Below, piece after piece: positions 31,221 to 40,881 of a stretch of 64,000 nucleotides of DNA (its first letter is position 1; every line of letters starts with the position of its first letter). The DNA is from Pycnococcus provasolii (lineage: Eukaryota; Chlorophyta; Pseudoscourfieldiophyceae; Pseudoscourfieldiales): contig CP150550.1 of the NCBI GenBank assembly GCA_049487715.1, positions 310,001 to 374,000 of the forward strand. Reading direction: 5' to 3'. The notes under the pieces were generated by a model that saw nothing but the letters and a program-made list of their open reading frames with translations, was not told the origin of the DNA and did no database searches. Made by a program: the position numbers and the translations under genes.

Positions 31221-33518
31221 ATGCCGGGGTCAAGGTCGACGACGCCCGCGCCTGTCGGCGACTTGCCCGTCTTTGACTCGACCAGCGACATCTTCAAGGA
31301 TCCCGTCGTGAAGGGTATGGTGGAAAACTGGTGGGAACGACGCTCCAAACCAGACGAACGGACGAAGTTCATCGAGGCGATTCAAAATGTAGGACTCTCG
31401 CAGCTGGCACTCGACAACAAGGTTAAGTACCAGACACAAATTGACATTGCACACCAGCGAAGCAAGGCTATGAGCCCGAGCAAGCGACCGAGGGCGCCGC
31501 CACCCGCGCAGAGCCTTCCTCTGACCGTGGCCCCTAAGCTGCACGGCAACATTCGCGGAGCGTCGGCCACTGCTCAGCGTGCTCTCGATCGGAGGGACAG
31601 AACCACAGTGAACGATGACGTGCGCATAGCGACCTACGACGCCATGCTCGGATTCCCCCAGCGCAAGAAGTCGCAGTCTGCTCGCGCGTCACAGTCGACG
31701 AAACAAGCTCCCATAATGGCACGCGGTGGCCGTCGTGCACAACCTTCGACGCGTGCCAGCACAGCCATAGGAAGTTCACGCGAACGCTCGACTGGACCAT
31801 TTGGAGACAAGGCACTTATCCAGCGCAACAAGCTGGTCGAAAGCCGCCGACGTCTGACTGGCGTTGGCTCCAAGCGCATCGACGTGGACATCGCCGAGGA
31901 CATGCACCTCCCCGCAGCTCTCGAGGAGGAGAGGATGCGCGCCGAGCGTTCCGTGCACTTCGAGGAGCTACACAAGTCACCTCTCGAGAAGGAGAAGTCT
32001 GCTGTACCGGAGCATCACGGAAAGAAGGAGCATCTTCACCACGAGAAGGACAGCCACGTGGAGAGCGCGTACTTCGTTGAAGAGGACGAGTACAGCGAGC
32101 AGCTGCGCCGCGCGTTGGGCATGGAAGGCTGCGTAACGACGCACCAGAGCGAGTTTGGCCTTGCGGAGGTGAATCCACACCTCTTTAACGAAGTTGCGAG
32201 GACGGGCCGGGGGGTGCCAGAGCCGAACCAGAACTTCACGAGCGAGTGGTACCAGCAGTTCCGCGCGAAGGACCAGGCGGTAACTGATAAGGACCGCCAC
32301 ATGACAACCAAGCGACAGTTCGACTACGAGCTGCACGGCTCGCCGACGAAGCAGGTTGAGGGTGGCGGCGAGAGCCTCTTCTTCAAAAGGTTTCGTCAGG
32401 GCAAGCAGTACGTTGGCGATCTTTTCTCCGATTCCGCGAAGAAAAAGCTAGATGACTACCTTCGCACAAACGAAACCACGGGCAAGGACGTCGACAAGGC
32501 GAACGAACGCCGAGACCTATTGCAAGCGCTTCGCAACCTCCACGTCACGGTTCAGAGCAACACAAAGCAGACTACGTACGATCGGGACTACGCATCCACG
32601 GGATCGCTTGCGATGCACATGAGACAGGAGGAGGCTCATGATGCGAAAGTCTTCAAGGATCTCATCGAGGGTCGCGTGTACGACAAGAAGCGGCAGGCGA
32701 AGATGATCGCGAAGGGCAAAGCGAAGCGCGAGGCAGAGAAAAAGGCATTGCAGGAGATGCTCAACAAAGAACCGAAAAAGCCAGCGACATACGAAGAGTA
32801 TCAGGCCATGTTCGACCGCGATGGTGATGGCAAGGATGACTTTGACCTTGACGGCGACGGCAAGCGCGATGTGATGATCGACGAGGATGACGACGGAATC
32901 GACGATTTCGATCCTACCTTCGTGATCGATCCTGACAATCCGCCGCCTATCGTTGCAATCCCAACATGGGATGATCCCAAGAAAGCGGTGATACAAAATA
33001 ATCGCGACCGCCTCTACGCGAGCAACGTGCCGCTTACCATGCCCACAGGCAAGGGGAAGCGGGAGTCCACATACCAGAGCGTTCACGGGGGAAATTTCCA
33101 CACGATTTGCGATGAGCTGCGCAAGGCTGCTATCGAGCGTGAAGAACTCAAAAACGATGTCGGGGCGGATGCGGTCTACCTGAACACACCAAATTTCGGA
33201 CAAGTGAATATGCAATTGCCCGATGCCCCAACTAGGCACGCCGGATATCCCGTGCCACGGCACTACGTATACAAAAAGACCAAGGTGCGCAAGACGCAGA
33301 CGACGAATCGGCGGGACATGGGAGCTACGGAACCGAAGGTGATGCAGCGGCACACGAAGGCGGCGAGGGAGGCGCTGGAGACGAGCAAGCGCTTGCGCGA
33401 GAAGAGCAACGTTCCGCTGGGAAAAGGTGGACTCCAGTCGAATCCAAGTGCATTCGCCACAGCAAACAACGAGTATGGATATTTTCCGGGCAAAAAGAAC
33501 GTGCTACGGGTAATATAG
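31221..33518 (+). CDS. Unknown protein with Asp-rich calcium-binding-like segment
   Basis: The product has 765 aa from an ATG in GCCATGCCG; the frame upstream has no ATG. Most of the sequence is hydrophilic and helical. Residues about 530-566 contain repeated DxDGDGxDD motifs (DRDGDGKDDFDLDGDGKRD, then DEDDDGIDDFDP), which resemble thrombospondin type-3 or EF-hand-like calcium loops. The C-terminus has conserved-looking short motifs (YPVPRHYVYKKTKVRK, NEYGYFPGKKNVLRVI). There is no signal peptide, so a cytoplasmic location is likely. The overall style resembles algal flagellar-associated proteins, but I cannot name the family. Confidence 0.6.
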   Translation: MPGSRSTTPAPVGDLPVFDSTSDIFKDPVVKGMVENWWERRSKPDERTKFIEAIQNVGLSQLALDNKVKYQTQIDIAHQRSKAMSPSKRPRAPPPAQSLPLTVAPKLHGNIRGASATAQRALDRRDRTTVNDDVRIATYDAMLGFPQRKKSQSARASQSTKQAPIMARGGRRAQPSTRASTAIGSSRERSTGPFGDKALIQRNKLVESRRRLTGVGSKRIDVDIAEDMHLPAALEEERMRAERSVHFEELHKSPLEKEKSAVPEHHGKKEHLHHEKDSHVESAYFVEEDEYSEQLRRALGMEGCVTTHQSEFGLAEVNPHLFNEVARTGRGVPEPNQNFTSEWYQQFRAKDQAVTDKDRHMTTKRQFDYELHGSPTKQVEGGGESLFFKRFRQGKQYVGDLFSDSAKKKLDDYLRTNETTGKDVDKANERRDLLQALRNLHVTVQSNTKQTTYDRDYASTGSLAMHMRQEEAHDAKVFKDLIEGRVYDKKRQAKMIAKGKAKREAEKKALQEMLNKEPKKPATYEEYQAMFDRDGDGKDDFDLDGDGKRDVMIDEDDDGIDDFDPTFVIDPDNPPPIVAIPTWDDPKKAVIQNNRDRLYASNVPLTMPTGKGKRESTYQSVHGGNFHTICDELRKAAIEREELKNDVGADAVYLNTPNFGQVNMQLPDAPTRHAGYPVPRHYVYKKTKVRKTQTTNRRDMGATEPKVMQRHTKAAREALETSKRLREKSNVPLGKGGLQSNPSAFATANNEYGYFPGKKNVLRVI

Positions 33519-33776
33519 AGCATGGGTGCGCGCATTTTGCTTTTTTTGTTTTTGTGATATTCGAAACGAGTTATTCACCATTATCATACGAATACCAAAT
33601 CCGCCGCTAAAATACTCACTGTCCTCAATGCACGTTTCTTTCAAATGCGCTCATATACATCCCTGTCCGGTCCAATCTTGGGAGATTCTCCGTCTTGGTG
33701 CACGAGGGCGCCTTCTTGCGCGGTACGTGAAGAAGGCTATTGTACTTCAGAACTTATATATGCGATTTCAAATCTG

Positions 33777-36275
33777 TTATGCCTCTGGCGCTGATGTGGC
33801 GTCACTAGCGGCAGCTTCCGAGGGAATAGGATCTGATGCGGTTGTGGTAGGGGCGGCGGAAATGACGTCGGCGGAATGCCGTGTGGTCGAGGACTCCAGC
33901 CTTGATACACGCTCGCTCAGTGATTGTATAGCGCTCAGAACGAGGTCAAGCTTTTTGCTGAGCTCGGCGCGCTCAGAAGTCGCCGCTTCGACACTGACGG
34001 CTAGCGACGCCGCGCTAGCGCCTGGTGGCCCACCCGTCGACGTCGAGGGTGTCGATGCTGATTCCGTGTCAAGCTCTGTCTGTGCCTCGCCGATAGATTT
34101 GAGGCCAGACATGAGCCTTTTGGTGCTGCTTTCACCGGCACCTCGATCTTCGCTTGCTCCCCTTCTTTGCATGGCCTTGATGAGAAAATCAAGTTTCGGG
34201 TTGCCGGACGGAACATGGCCAGCGTCGTCCATTAACATCATTTTCGCGATGTAGTACACCTCGCGCTTTTTCATCATCATCGCCTTGGCGCCTGGAGTCA
34301 GCATCTCAACGTCCTTTGGGGACAATTTAAAGCCACACTGCTCCTCTAATGCCTTTGTCGAACTGGCGTTTTGGAGCATTGTCCAGGTGGACGCAAACAG
34401 TGTGATGCAGTCTTTCGCAGTCTTCATGCAATAGAGCCTTCGAAGTCTTCCGTTGACGTACGGATACTTCGGAAGTAGAGAGTTGATATCGTCACGCGAG
34501 AGCACGAAGAGGTCTGTGTATGTCATCGCCACCGCCGTGTAGTCAGCCGTCATCTCGCCGCATAGGCTTTCCTCGCCGAGCACCTTGCCTGACGTGAAGA
34601 CGCGGCCCTTTCCACCAACCACACCTCGCTCAACAATGTACATCTTTTCCGCCGCATCGCCCATCTTCACGATCGTCTCGCCACGCGGGAACGTCTCCGT
34701 CTTGAGCATCAGACTGATTGATACGGTGAATTCGGTCGGCTGATTTGCGAAGAGCGGAACCTTTTCCAGCCATGCGCCGCAGACGTGAATTGCCACCTCG
34801 CCGCGAAGCGCTGGGCTCATGAACTCGAGCAGTCTGCCCATGCTTTCCATGCTCGAGGTGCGGTGCCGGTATTTGAAGTAATCGCGCAGACGCGGCATTA
34901 AGTCCAAGCTGAGCCGAGCCTCCACCATGAACTTGTTCAGCTCGTCCATCATGTCGTGATGCTCCTGCGACCTGCGGTCCATATTGCTAACAATGCCGCA
35001 GATGGAGCCAACCACGTACGCAAAAACTCCTGTGGAAATGAGCATGTTGAAGATGAGGAAGAAGCGCTCGCTGTTTGCGGTTGGGATGATGTCGCCGTAG
35101 CCAATCGTGGTCATCGTGACGAGGGCCCAGTACAAGCTCGCAATGTAAGCCCGGAAGGCGTCGACTTTCAGCCATGTCAGGTAGTTGTGGTTGACGTCCA
35201 GGCAGCGCTCGCCGGCGAAGCTCGAGCCGGTGGGCCCGACGAAGCTGCTGTCTGGTGTGTATTTGCATTCTGTGCCATCCTTGAGGTTCCAAGCGGACGC
35301 GTTTGCAGGCTCGAAGGAGCCGCTGATCCACGTGCCCACCCAATGGCCGCCGCTGTTCAGAGAGTCGGACAGGCACACGTCCGAGCACGACGGCGGCGCC
35401 GATTCGCCGATGCGGTAGAAGTTGTGAAAGTAGCTTGAGATCCAGTTCAGCTGGTGGCCGGCGACATCAGCGCATATTTTGAAGGCGCACGCCTGCCAGT
35501 GCGACAGCAGCATGACGCCGATGAGGAACTTGAACAGCGTGAGCACGTTGAAGTCGATGTTGATCGAGTCTTCCAGTCTGCGCAATATACGCCCGCTCTT
35601 CACGATTCGAAAGAGCTTGAGCGTTCGCAGCACCTTCAGCTTCTGCAAAACCGGAGACCTGAGCGCAATGGCGATCCAGTCAAAGGGAATGAGCGAAACG
35701 ACGTCGATGATGAACAGGCCGCGCAAGTACCGCAGCGCCACCTTCTTGCGCTCGAAGCACCACACGAAAGTTCCCGTGCCAATGCTCTGGTCCTGGAAGC
35801 CTGTTGAGAAAGCTACGAAGATGTCCAACAGGAACATAAGGTCCACGATACGGTTGATGTAGAAGAGCGCGTTGAATTGCGTTGAGATAAACGCCACCTC
35901 GTAAGGCGTAACGAGCGCAGTGAAGAGCAGCAGCACGGCGATGATGATGTCCCACTGTCTGCTCGACTTGCTTCGCGGGTCGATCATATACGGCGGTTTG
36001 TTCATGTACATAGCCGCTTTGGTTTGCTCGTCCATCTCCGCCTCCTCCGTGAGTTGGTTCTTGTCATCATCGCTGTCGTGGAACTCGTTGAAGCGAACCT
36101 TACCTTCGTCAGACAGACCAGTATTCACGCGTATCCTCTCCGGAAACTTCGTGCTCTGTACCTGGAGAGCTCTTCGCACAGAGGCATGGTCGCTGCTAGA
36201 CGGCTCTGTCGCCGGCGCCGAGGTTGCCGCGGCGTCCCCCTGCTCTTCCTCGGTGAGTGGGTGCACGGAGTTCAT
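33777..36275 (-). CDS. Voltage-gated potassium channel with cyclic-nucleotide-binding domain
   Basis: From the first ATG the product has 832 aa. A hydrophobic S1 starts near residue 105. S4 is near 208-232 (LKVLRTLKLFRIVKSGRILRRL, split here by function) with regularly spaced Arg/Lys, followed by S5, a long turret with many Cys and Ser, the pore TMTTIGYGD near 385-393 and S6. The filter GYGD indicates potassium selectivity. A C-linker and a CNBD (about 512-592, GETIVKMGDAAEKMYIVERG ... LGEESL) follow, placing it in the EAG/HCN/plant Shaker superfamily. The tail has a short coiled coil. The frame is open upstream to about 36443, where a T-rich run ending in CAG may be a splice acceptor, so an upstream exon may exist. 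Confidence 0.87.
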   Translation of the reverse strand: MNSVHPLTEEEQGDAAATSAPATEPSSSDHASVRRALQVQSTKFPERIRVNTGLSDEGKVRFNEFHDSDDDKNQLTEEAEMDEQTKAAMYMNKPPYMIDPRSKSSRQWDIIIAVLLLFTALVTPYEVAFISTQFNALFYINRIVDLMFLLDIFVAFSTGFQDQSIGTGTFVWCFERKKVALRYLRGLFIIDVVSLIPFDWIAIALRSPVLQKLKVLRTLKLFRIVKSGRILRRLEDSINIDFNVLTLFKFLIGVMLLSHWQACAFKICADVAGHQLNWISSYFHNFYRIGESAPPSCSDVCLSDSLNSGGHWVGTWISGSFEPANASAWNLKDGTECKYTPDSSFVGPTGSSFAGERCLDVNHNYLTWLKVDAFRAYIASLYWALVTMTTIGYGDIIPTANSERFFLIFNMLISTGVFAYVVGSICGIVSNMDRRSQEHHDMMDELNKFMVEARLSLDLMPRLRDYFKYRHRTSSMESMGRLLEFMSPALRGEVAIHVCGAWLEKVPLFANQPTEFTVSISLMLKTETFPRGETIVKMGDAAEKMYIVERGVVGGKGRVFTSGKVLGEESLCGEMTADYTAVAMTYTDLFVLSRDDINSLLPKYPYVNGRLRRLYCMKTAKDCITLFASTWTMLQNASSTKALEEQCGFKLSPKDVEMLTPGAKAMMMKKREVYYIAKMMLMDDAGHVPSGNPKLDFLIKAMQRRGASEDRGAGESSTKRLMSGLKSIGEAQTELDTESASTPSTSTGGPPGASAASLAVSVEAATSERAELSKKLDLVLSAIQSLSERVSRLESSTTRHSADVISAAPTTTASDPIPSEAAASDATSAPEA

Positions 36276-38301
36276 GGGCGGCAAACGGACGCCAAGGTGC
36301 TGACCAGTTGGCGACGCGGGCAGCTCAGTCCCGGTGCTGCTGGTAGCGGCTGTTTCCAGCTCGTCGAGTTGTGTCGTCGCGACTTTGGCAGCTTGCAAGA
36401 AAGCCGCCGAGCGTGTCCTTTTCGCTTTCCACGAACGGACTGAAAAAAACTGTTAATTCCTCTTGTCCTGCTGCTCTGCGCCTTGAGCCGCCCGAGCTCT
36501 CTCAAAGCGCCGCGGCCCTCGCTCTCTCTCAGACAAAGACAGACGACCTACCTCCGTACGGCTTGGCTCGCAACGCCTTGTAGCCTTGAAGGGGCACGCA
36601 AGCAGCGAAATAAGCACGACGAAATAAGGCCGAAATAAGCACCTAACCCTTCACCAGCGCGAACAAGAAGTCACAGGCACACAAGAAGGAGTGGAGGACT
36701 TCAGTCGCGAGATAATTAAGTTGACCTTAAAGAAAAACTGAAATACTGAAATGGCCGAGGGTGAAATGACGGAAATGGACTGGAGCGGAGCGGGACCTCG
36801 GCCGGAGGGGGAGGGAGACCCGTCGTCTTGAGATGGCGACGAGTTGAAGTTGTATATATCCTCAACTCAACCGGCCCGTCGGCGTGGAGGCGTGCTCCGA
36901 GTTGCAACTATCCGAGTTGTATACGAGTGTGTCTCGAGCCCAAACAAACAACCTGCTGCCGGGCCTGGCCTTGCTGGCCTTGCCGTGCTGCCTTGCCTCC
37001 TTGGAGTGTTCGATGGAGGCTCGGTTTTCTCCGACGAGCTCCGAGGAGGAGGCCGGCTCAGAGAGCTCTCCTGTAGATGGGCAGAGCACGAGCTAGCTCA
37101 GGCAGCTAGCTCAGGCCCTCCCTCTCCGGCTCTCCTCTCCCAAGACACCGAAGCAGTGGAGGCACCGAGGCACCGAGGGACCGAGAACCAGCAAGCACCT
37201 GGCAAGTCAAGTCGAAGTCGGTTGCAGGAAGGACGCTCACGCTCGCCTGAACGGACGGCCTTGGTGCACCCTGCACGCACTTGCGCTCTTGCTCTTCTCT
37301 CTCTCTTCGTTGGCAAAGGGCTCGCGCTCAAGGCCAAGGCTCACGGCTCGCCCTGCTCGTCCACTCGTCGTGGGGATTCCTCGTGCTGCGAACTTCGTAC
37401 TTCACTCCGCGGCTCGGTCGTCGCTCCCGGTACCCTACCGGGTTGGCTTGGCACTCCGTCCTGGCACGACGAAGAACTCAGCACGAAGAAGGCTTTGTTC
37501 GTGCTGCTACTGTTCTCGGCATAGACTCCCAAGCAGCCAAGCCAGCCAAGTGGAAGAGTTGTGCAATTTTCACGGAAAAAAAATGAAAATTCTTCCGATT
37601 TTCAAGACGAGTTTGCGACTGCCTAGCCCGCAAGAATTCCGCTGCTTGAACTGCTTGGTCACCTTACTCTTCGTGTCCACGCCGTCAGGACGCGAAAACA
37701 TTCCTCGCGCCTTGCGCGCATGGCAGCGCAGGTTGCTCCGGTTGCTATCCTATATTCGTTTGCGTAAGGTTAATTAATGCGCACGACCATTCGCGTTCGT
37801 CCACCGGTGGGCTCAAAACAAGAGGATTCCAAGAGGATGCGCCAATCCATTCGCCTACCAAAGCCTTCGAAGAATTCCTCTCCGCTGAAAGCGCGCTGCA
37901 GGCCAGGCCGTCAGGCGGGACGCACGGTCGGAGAGGAGACTGCGACGTGCAAGCAGTGCAAGCAGTGGAAAGCCAACACCAACAAACGGCACTACTCGTA
38001 CCCGTACTCGTAGTAACCTCTCGTTCGTTCGCGGTCCAATCTTCGCGGCTTCGCGCTGGTGTGGTGTGGTCATTCCTCGCGCCCACTTCTGAGGCTCGTA
38101 CAAGTGACCAGAGTCCAGAGCTTCATACAAGAGCGCACTGAGCGCAGCGCACCACAGTCCTTCTTCGTTCTTACCTACCCGTAAGAAAAACCCGAAAGCG
38201 TGTTCTCAAGAGCGGCCGGCCGGTCGTTGGTGCCTCCCCTCCAGACCACCTAAGCTTAACTTCCCTGTCGAGCAGAGCAGAGCAGAGCACCACACCACAC
38301 C
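36276..38301. other. Intergenic region (2 kb), no supported gene
   Basis: Overlapping open frames are present on both strands, but their compositions change frame to frame and none shows a domain. A 78-aa ORF starts at ATG 37777 and ends TCKQCKQWKANTNKRHYSYP; I left it out as unsupported. A CCACACCACACC run occurs near 38288. Confidence 0.5.
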
Positions 38302-39594
38302 ATGGCGGACGTCGAGGCGCAGAACTTCAAGGGCGTCATGCTCTGCGACCGGCCGACGGACGCAGGGTCAGGACGGACGCTAGACTCGGCGTCTCTGCCG
38401 TTCGTTGCGGGACACAAAACGGGCGCGAACGACCAGCTCGGCCTGACGCCCGTGCCCTCCTCTAACCGCGTCGACGCGGACGGCGCGAGAGTCAGCCGAG
38501 GAGGGACACAAGGGGCGCTTTCGAGCGCACACAGCATCTTCGACCGCTACAACGCCATGGTGAGGCATAAGAAGTTCCTCAAGCTCCTGTCCCGAAAGGT
38601 GCGCACCATGAGGGAAAGCAAGGCTGCCAAGGAGGTGGAAAAGGTGGAAAAGAAGGAGAACATCATGGCGTTCTGCACAACTCTGCGAAGCGCCGTGTTG
38701 GACGGAAAGGACGTGTCAACGTTCTGGAAGCCTAGCCAAGCAGCAGCCAAGCTGCGCGAAACGCAAAGCGCGCAGCTTGCCGACAGCTCGGCAGCGGTGG
38801 ACGAGGACGCGGCAGCTCACGGCGCCACCGCACCGGACGTTGCGCCCCTGGCACTGGACGTGGACGCACTTGTCGCGGACGCGGTCGCGGCTAGGCAGGC
38901 GGTGCTCGCAGAGAAGGAGAGGAAGGAAAGGGAACCGCCGCCTGCAGAAGAGGATGTGAAGGAGGTGGTCGAGGAGGTGGAGGTGCCTCCACCAGCCGAC
39001 GCAAACGAGGCGGCGAAGAAGCCGGCTTGGGCGCGCACCGGCGAGGAGGCGGAGGCGGTCGAGGCGACGGAGGAGAGCGAGCTGCTCGCCTTCGCCGAAG
39101 GGCTCGACCCAGAGTCGCTCGACGAAGAGTTCGCCTCCGAGGAGCTCAAGGATGCGCTCGTCGCGATGGATCGCGCCAAAAAGACACACGAGGAAGAGCA
39201 GTGGAATCGCGAGCTTGTGCGCGCGATGAACGCTCTCGCGAACGCAGATGCCAAAGCAGCGGCAGCAGCTCGTGCCGCGCACGGCGAGGGCGTTCCCTTG
39301 CCGTCGAATGTTGACGAGCTCACCGAGGCTGCCAAAGCGCGCATCGACGAGGTGGCGGCGGAACGCGCCGCGCGCGAATCTGCCGCCGACGAAAGACTCG
39401 CTGGCGCTCCTGCTTGGGATGCGAGCACCACGGTTGGTGGAGATGAAGAGCGTGAAACCATGGCAGAAGGGCGTCGCGCCGCCGAGGAGTTCCTTGCTGA
39501 GAACAAAGAATTTAAGGCGGTGCACTCCGTTTCGTCCGCCAAGGCGATGCTGGAGAGCGGCGCCGCGAAGCAGCAGGAGATGGCCGCAGCCTGA
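38302..39594 (+). CDS. Coiled-coil protein with FKGVMLCDRP N-terminus, unknown function
   Basis: A 430-aa protein with an excellent start context (CACCATGGCG). The first 130 residues look conserved: NFKGVMLCDRP, FVAGHKTGA, then a helical segment FDRYNAMVRHKKFLKLLSRKVRTMRESK. After that the sequence is Ala/Glu-rich coiled coil with acidic blocks, and it ends FKAVHSVSSAKAMLESGAAKQQEM. I recall the N-terminal motif from small proteins conserved in ciliated organisms but cannot give a name. It converges on the methyltransferase gene with 130 bp between stops. Confidence 0.62.
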   Translation: MADVEAQNFKGVMLCDRPTDAGSGRTLDSASLPFVAGHKTGANDQLGLTPVPSSNRVDADGARVSRGGTQGALSSAHSIFDRYNAMVRHKKFLKLLSRKVRTMRESKAAKEVEKVEKKENIMAFCTTLRSAVLDGKDVSTFWKPSQAAAKLRETQSAQLADSSAAVDEDAAAHGATAPDVAPLALDVDALVADAVAARQAVLAEKERKEREPPPAEEDVKEVVEEVEVPPPADANEAAKKPAWARTGEEAEAVEATEESELLAFAEGLDPESLDEEFASEELKDALVAMDRAKKTHEEEQWNRELVRAMNALANADAKAAAAARAAHGEGVPLPSNVDELTEAAKARIDEVAAERAARESAADERLAGAPAWDASTTVGGDEERETMAEGRRAAEEFLAENKEFKAVHSVSSAKAMLESGAAKQQEMAAA

Positions 39595-39724
39595 AATTTA
39601 ATATAGCAAAAACCTTCTTTCATTCATCCTTAACACAACACATAGACTACTGTACCCGACAATTGGCACCAGATGTTTGGCCAACTGCCAATTGACTGGA
39701 GAATAAAGGGGAAGAACTTTTTTA

Positions 39725-40841
39725 CTACTCGAAATCAGACTCCTCTGAAACGAATTCGTCCTCAGACTCGTCCTTGTAGCTCTTGCGTGCCGCAGCTCGC
39801 GAGCTCTGGCGGGCGGGCGATGTCGTCGGCGCCGCAGGCTTCGCTGCTGTCGCTCTGGCCTTCTTCCTTTGCCCTCCAGCTTTCTTCGTCGATGCAGGCG
39901 GCGCGCGCGATCCCGCGCCAGCACCGCCCCCAGCGCGACCCGTTTTCTTCTCAGCCTTGTCTGTCGTCGCCGCCTTCTCATGTCTCTTGATAGCCACCTC
40001 CGCCACAACGTCTCGCACCTCCTTCACGTCGTGAGCATTGAGGCCATCTCCAGCTCGGTCATACTCGTGCGAACCGTATTCTCGGCCATCGTTCTTCTTC
40101 CATCGCTTCGCAGCCCCTGTCGTGACTCTTGCCGCAGGCTCCACCAATTCCTCCACCTCCATCTCGAACCCGTCCTCGTCAACCACCTTCTTCTTGACAA
40201 CCTGCTCCTTTGCACCCGCTAGATCGGGGATGCTCTGTCCGACGTTCAGGCGCACCGTGTCACCCTCGTCATTCCAGATGCCCGTCTTCTTTTTGTACTT
40301 CATCCAGCCACCGTGGCGGAGCGTCTTAACGTTGTCGAAATGCCCTTTCTTTTTCTCCATCTTGTAGCGCTCCATGTGATTATCCCACTTCTCCGTTGCA
40401 TCGACGAGGTGAGGATGCGCGATGAACTCGAAATTCACATCGTATCCCTCAACGGTGTACCCCTTACGAACGCCACCAAGCACTTCGTCGATGTACGCCT
40501 GCCGCTTCGGGTCGCTGTAGAACACCTTCCATGGCCAGGTGTTTGAGATCGGGCCAGCCTCGTTCCACTCCTCGAGCTTGAAGCCTGTGTACAGAGCACC
40601 CACCTCGAGTTCACCTGCAGGTCCCTTTCGCTGCTTCTTCTTGGGCTGTGCCTTAGTTTTCCTCTTCTTCTTAGGTTGCTGGATCTTCTCGTACGGTGTG
40701 CTTCTCTTCCGCAAGCTCCGACCTCCTCCCGTGCCATTGTCACCGGCAGCATTGTTCGAACCTCCCGCGTTCTCTTCATCCATTGTATGCTCATTCTGCG
40801 GTGACGGAAGCACCTCCCGCTCCTGCTCCTGCTCCTCCCCT

Positions 40842-40881
<40 letters not shown>

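Noticed and set aside
36844-37524. 226-codon plus-strand ORF in the 2-kb gap
   Set aside because: No domain, overlapping competing frames on both strands, and composition changes abruptly along its length.
37777-38013. 78-codon ORF ending TCKQCKQWKANTNKRHYSYP
   Set aside because: It starts with ATG but shows only one CxxC and lacks other coding evidence; too weak to call.
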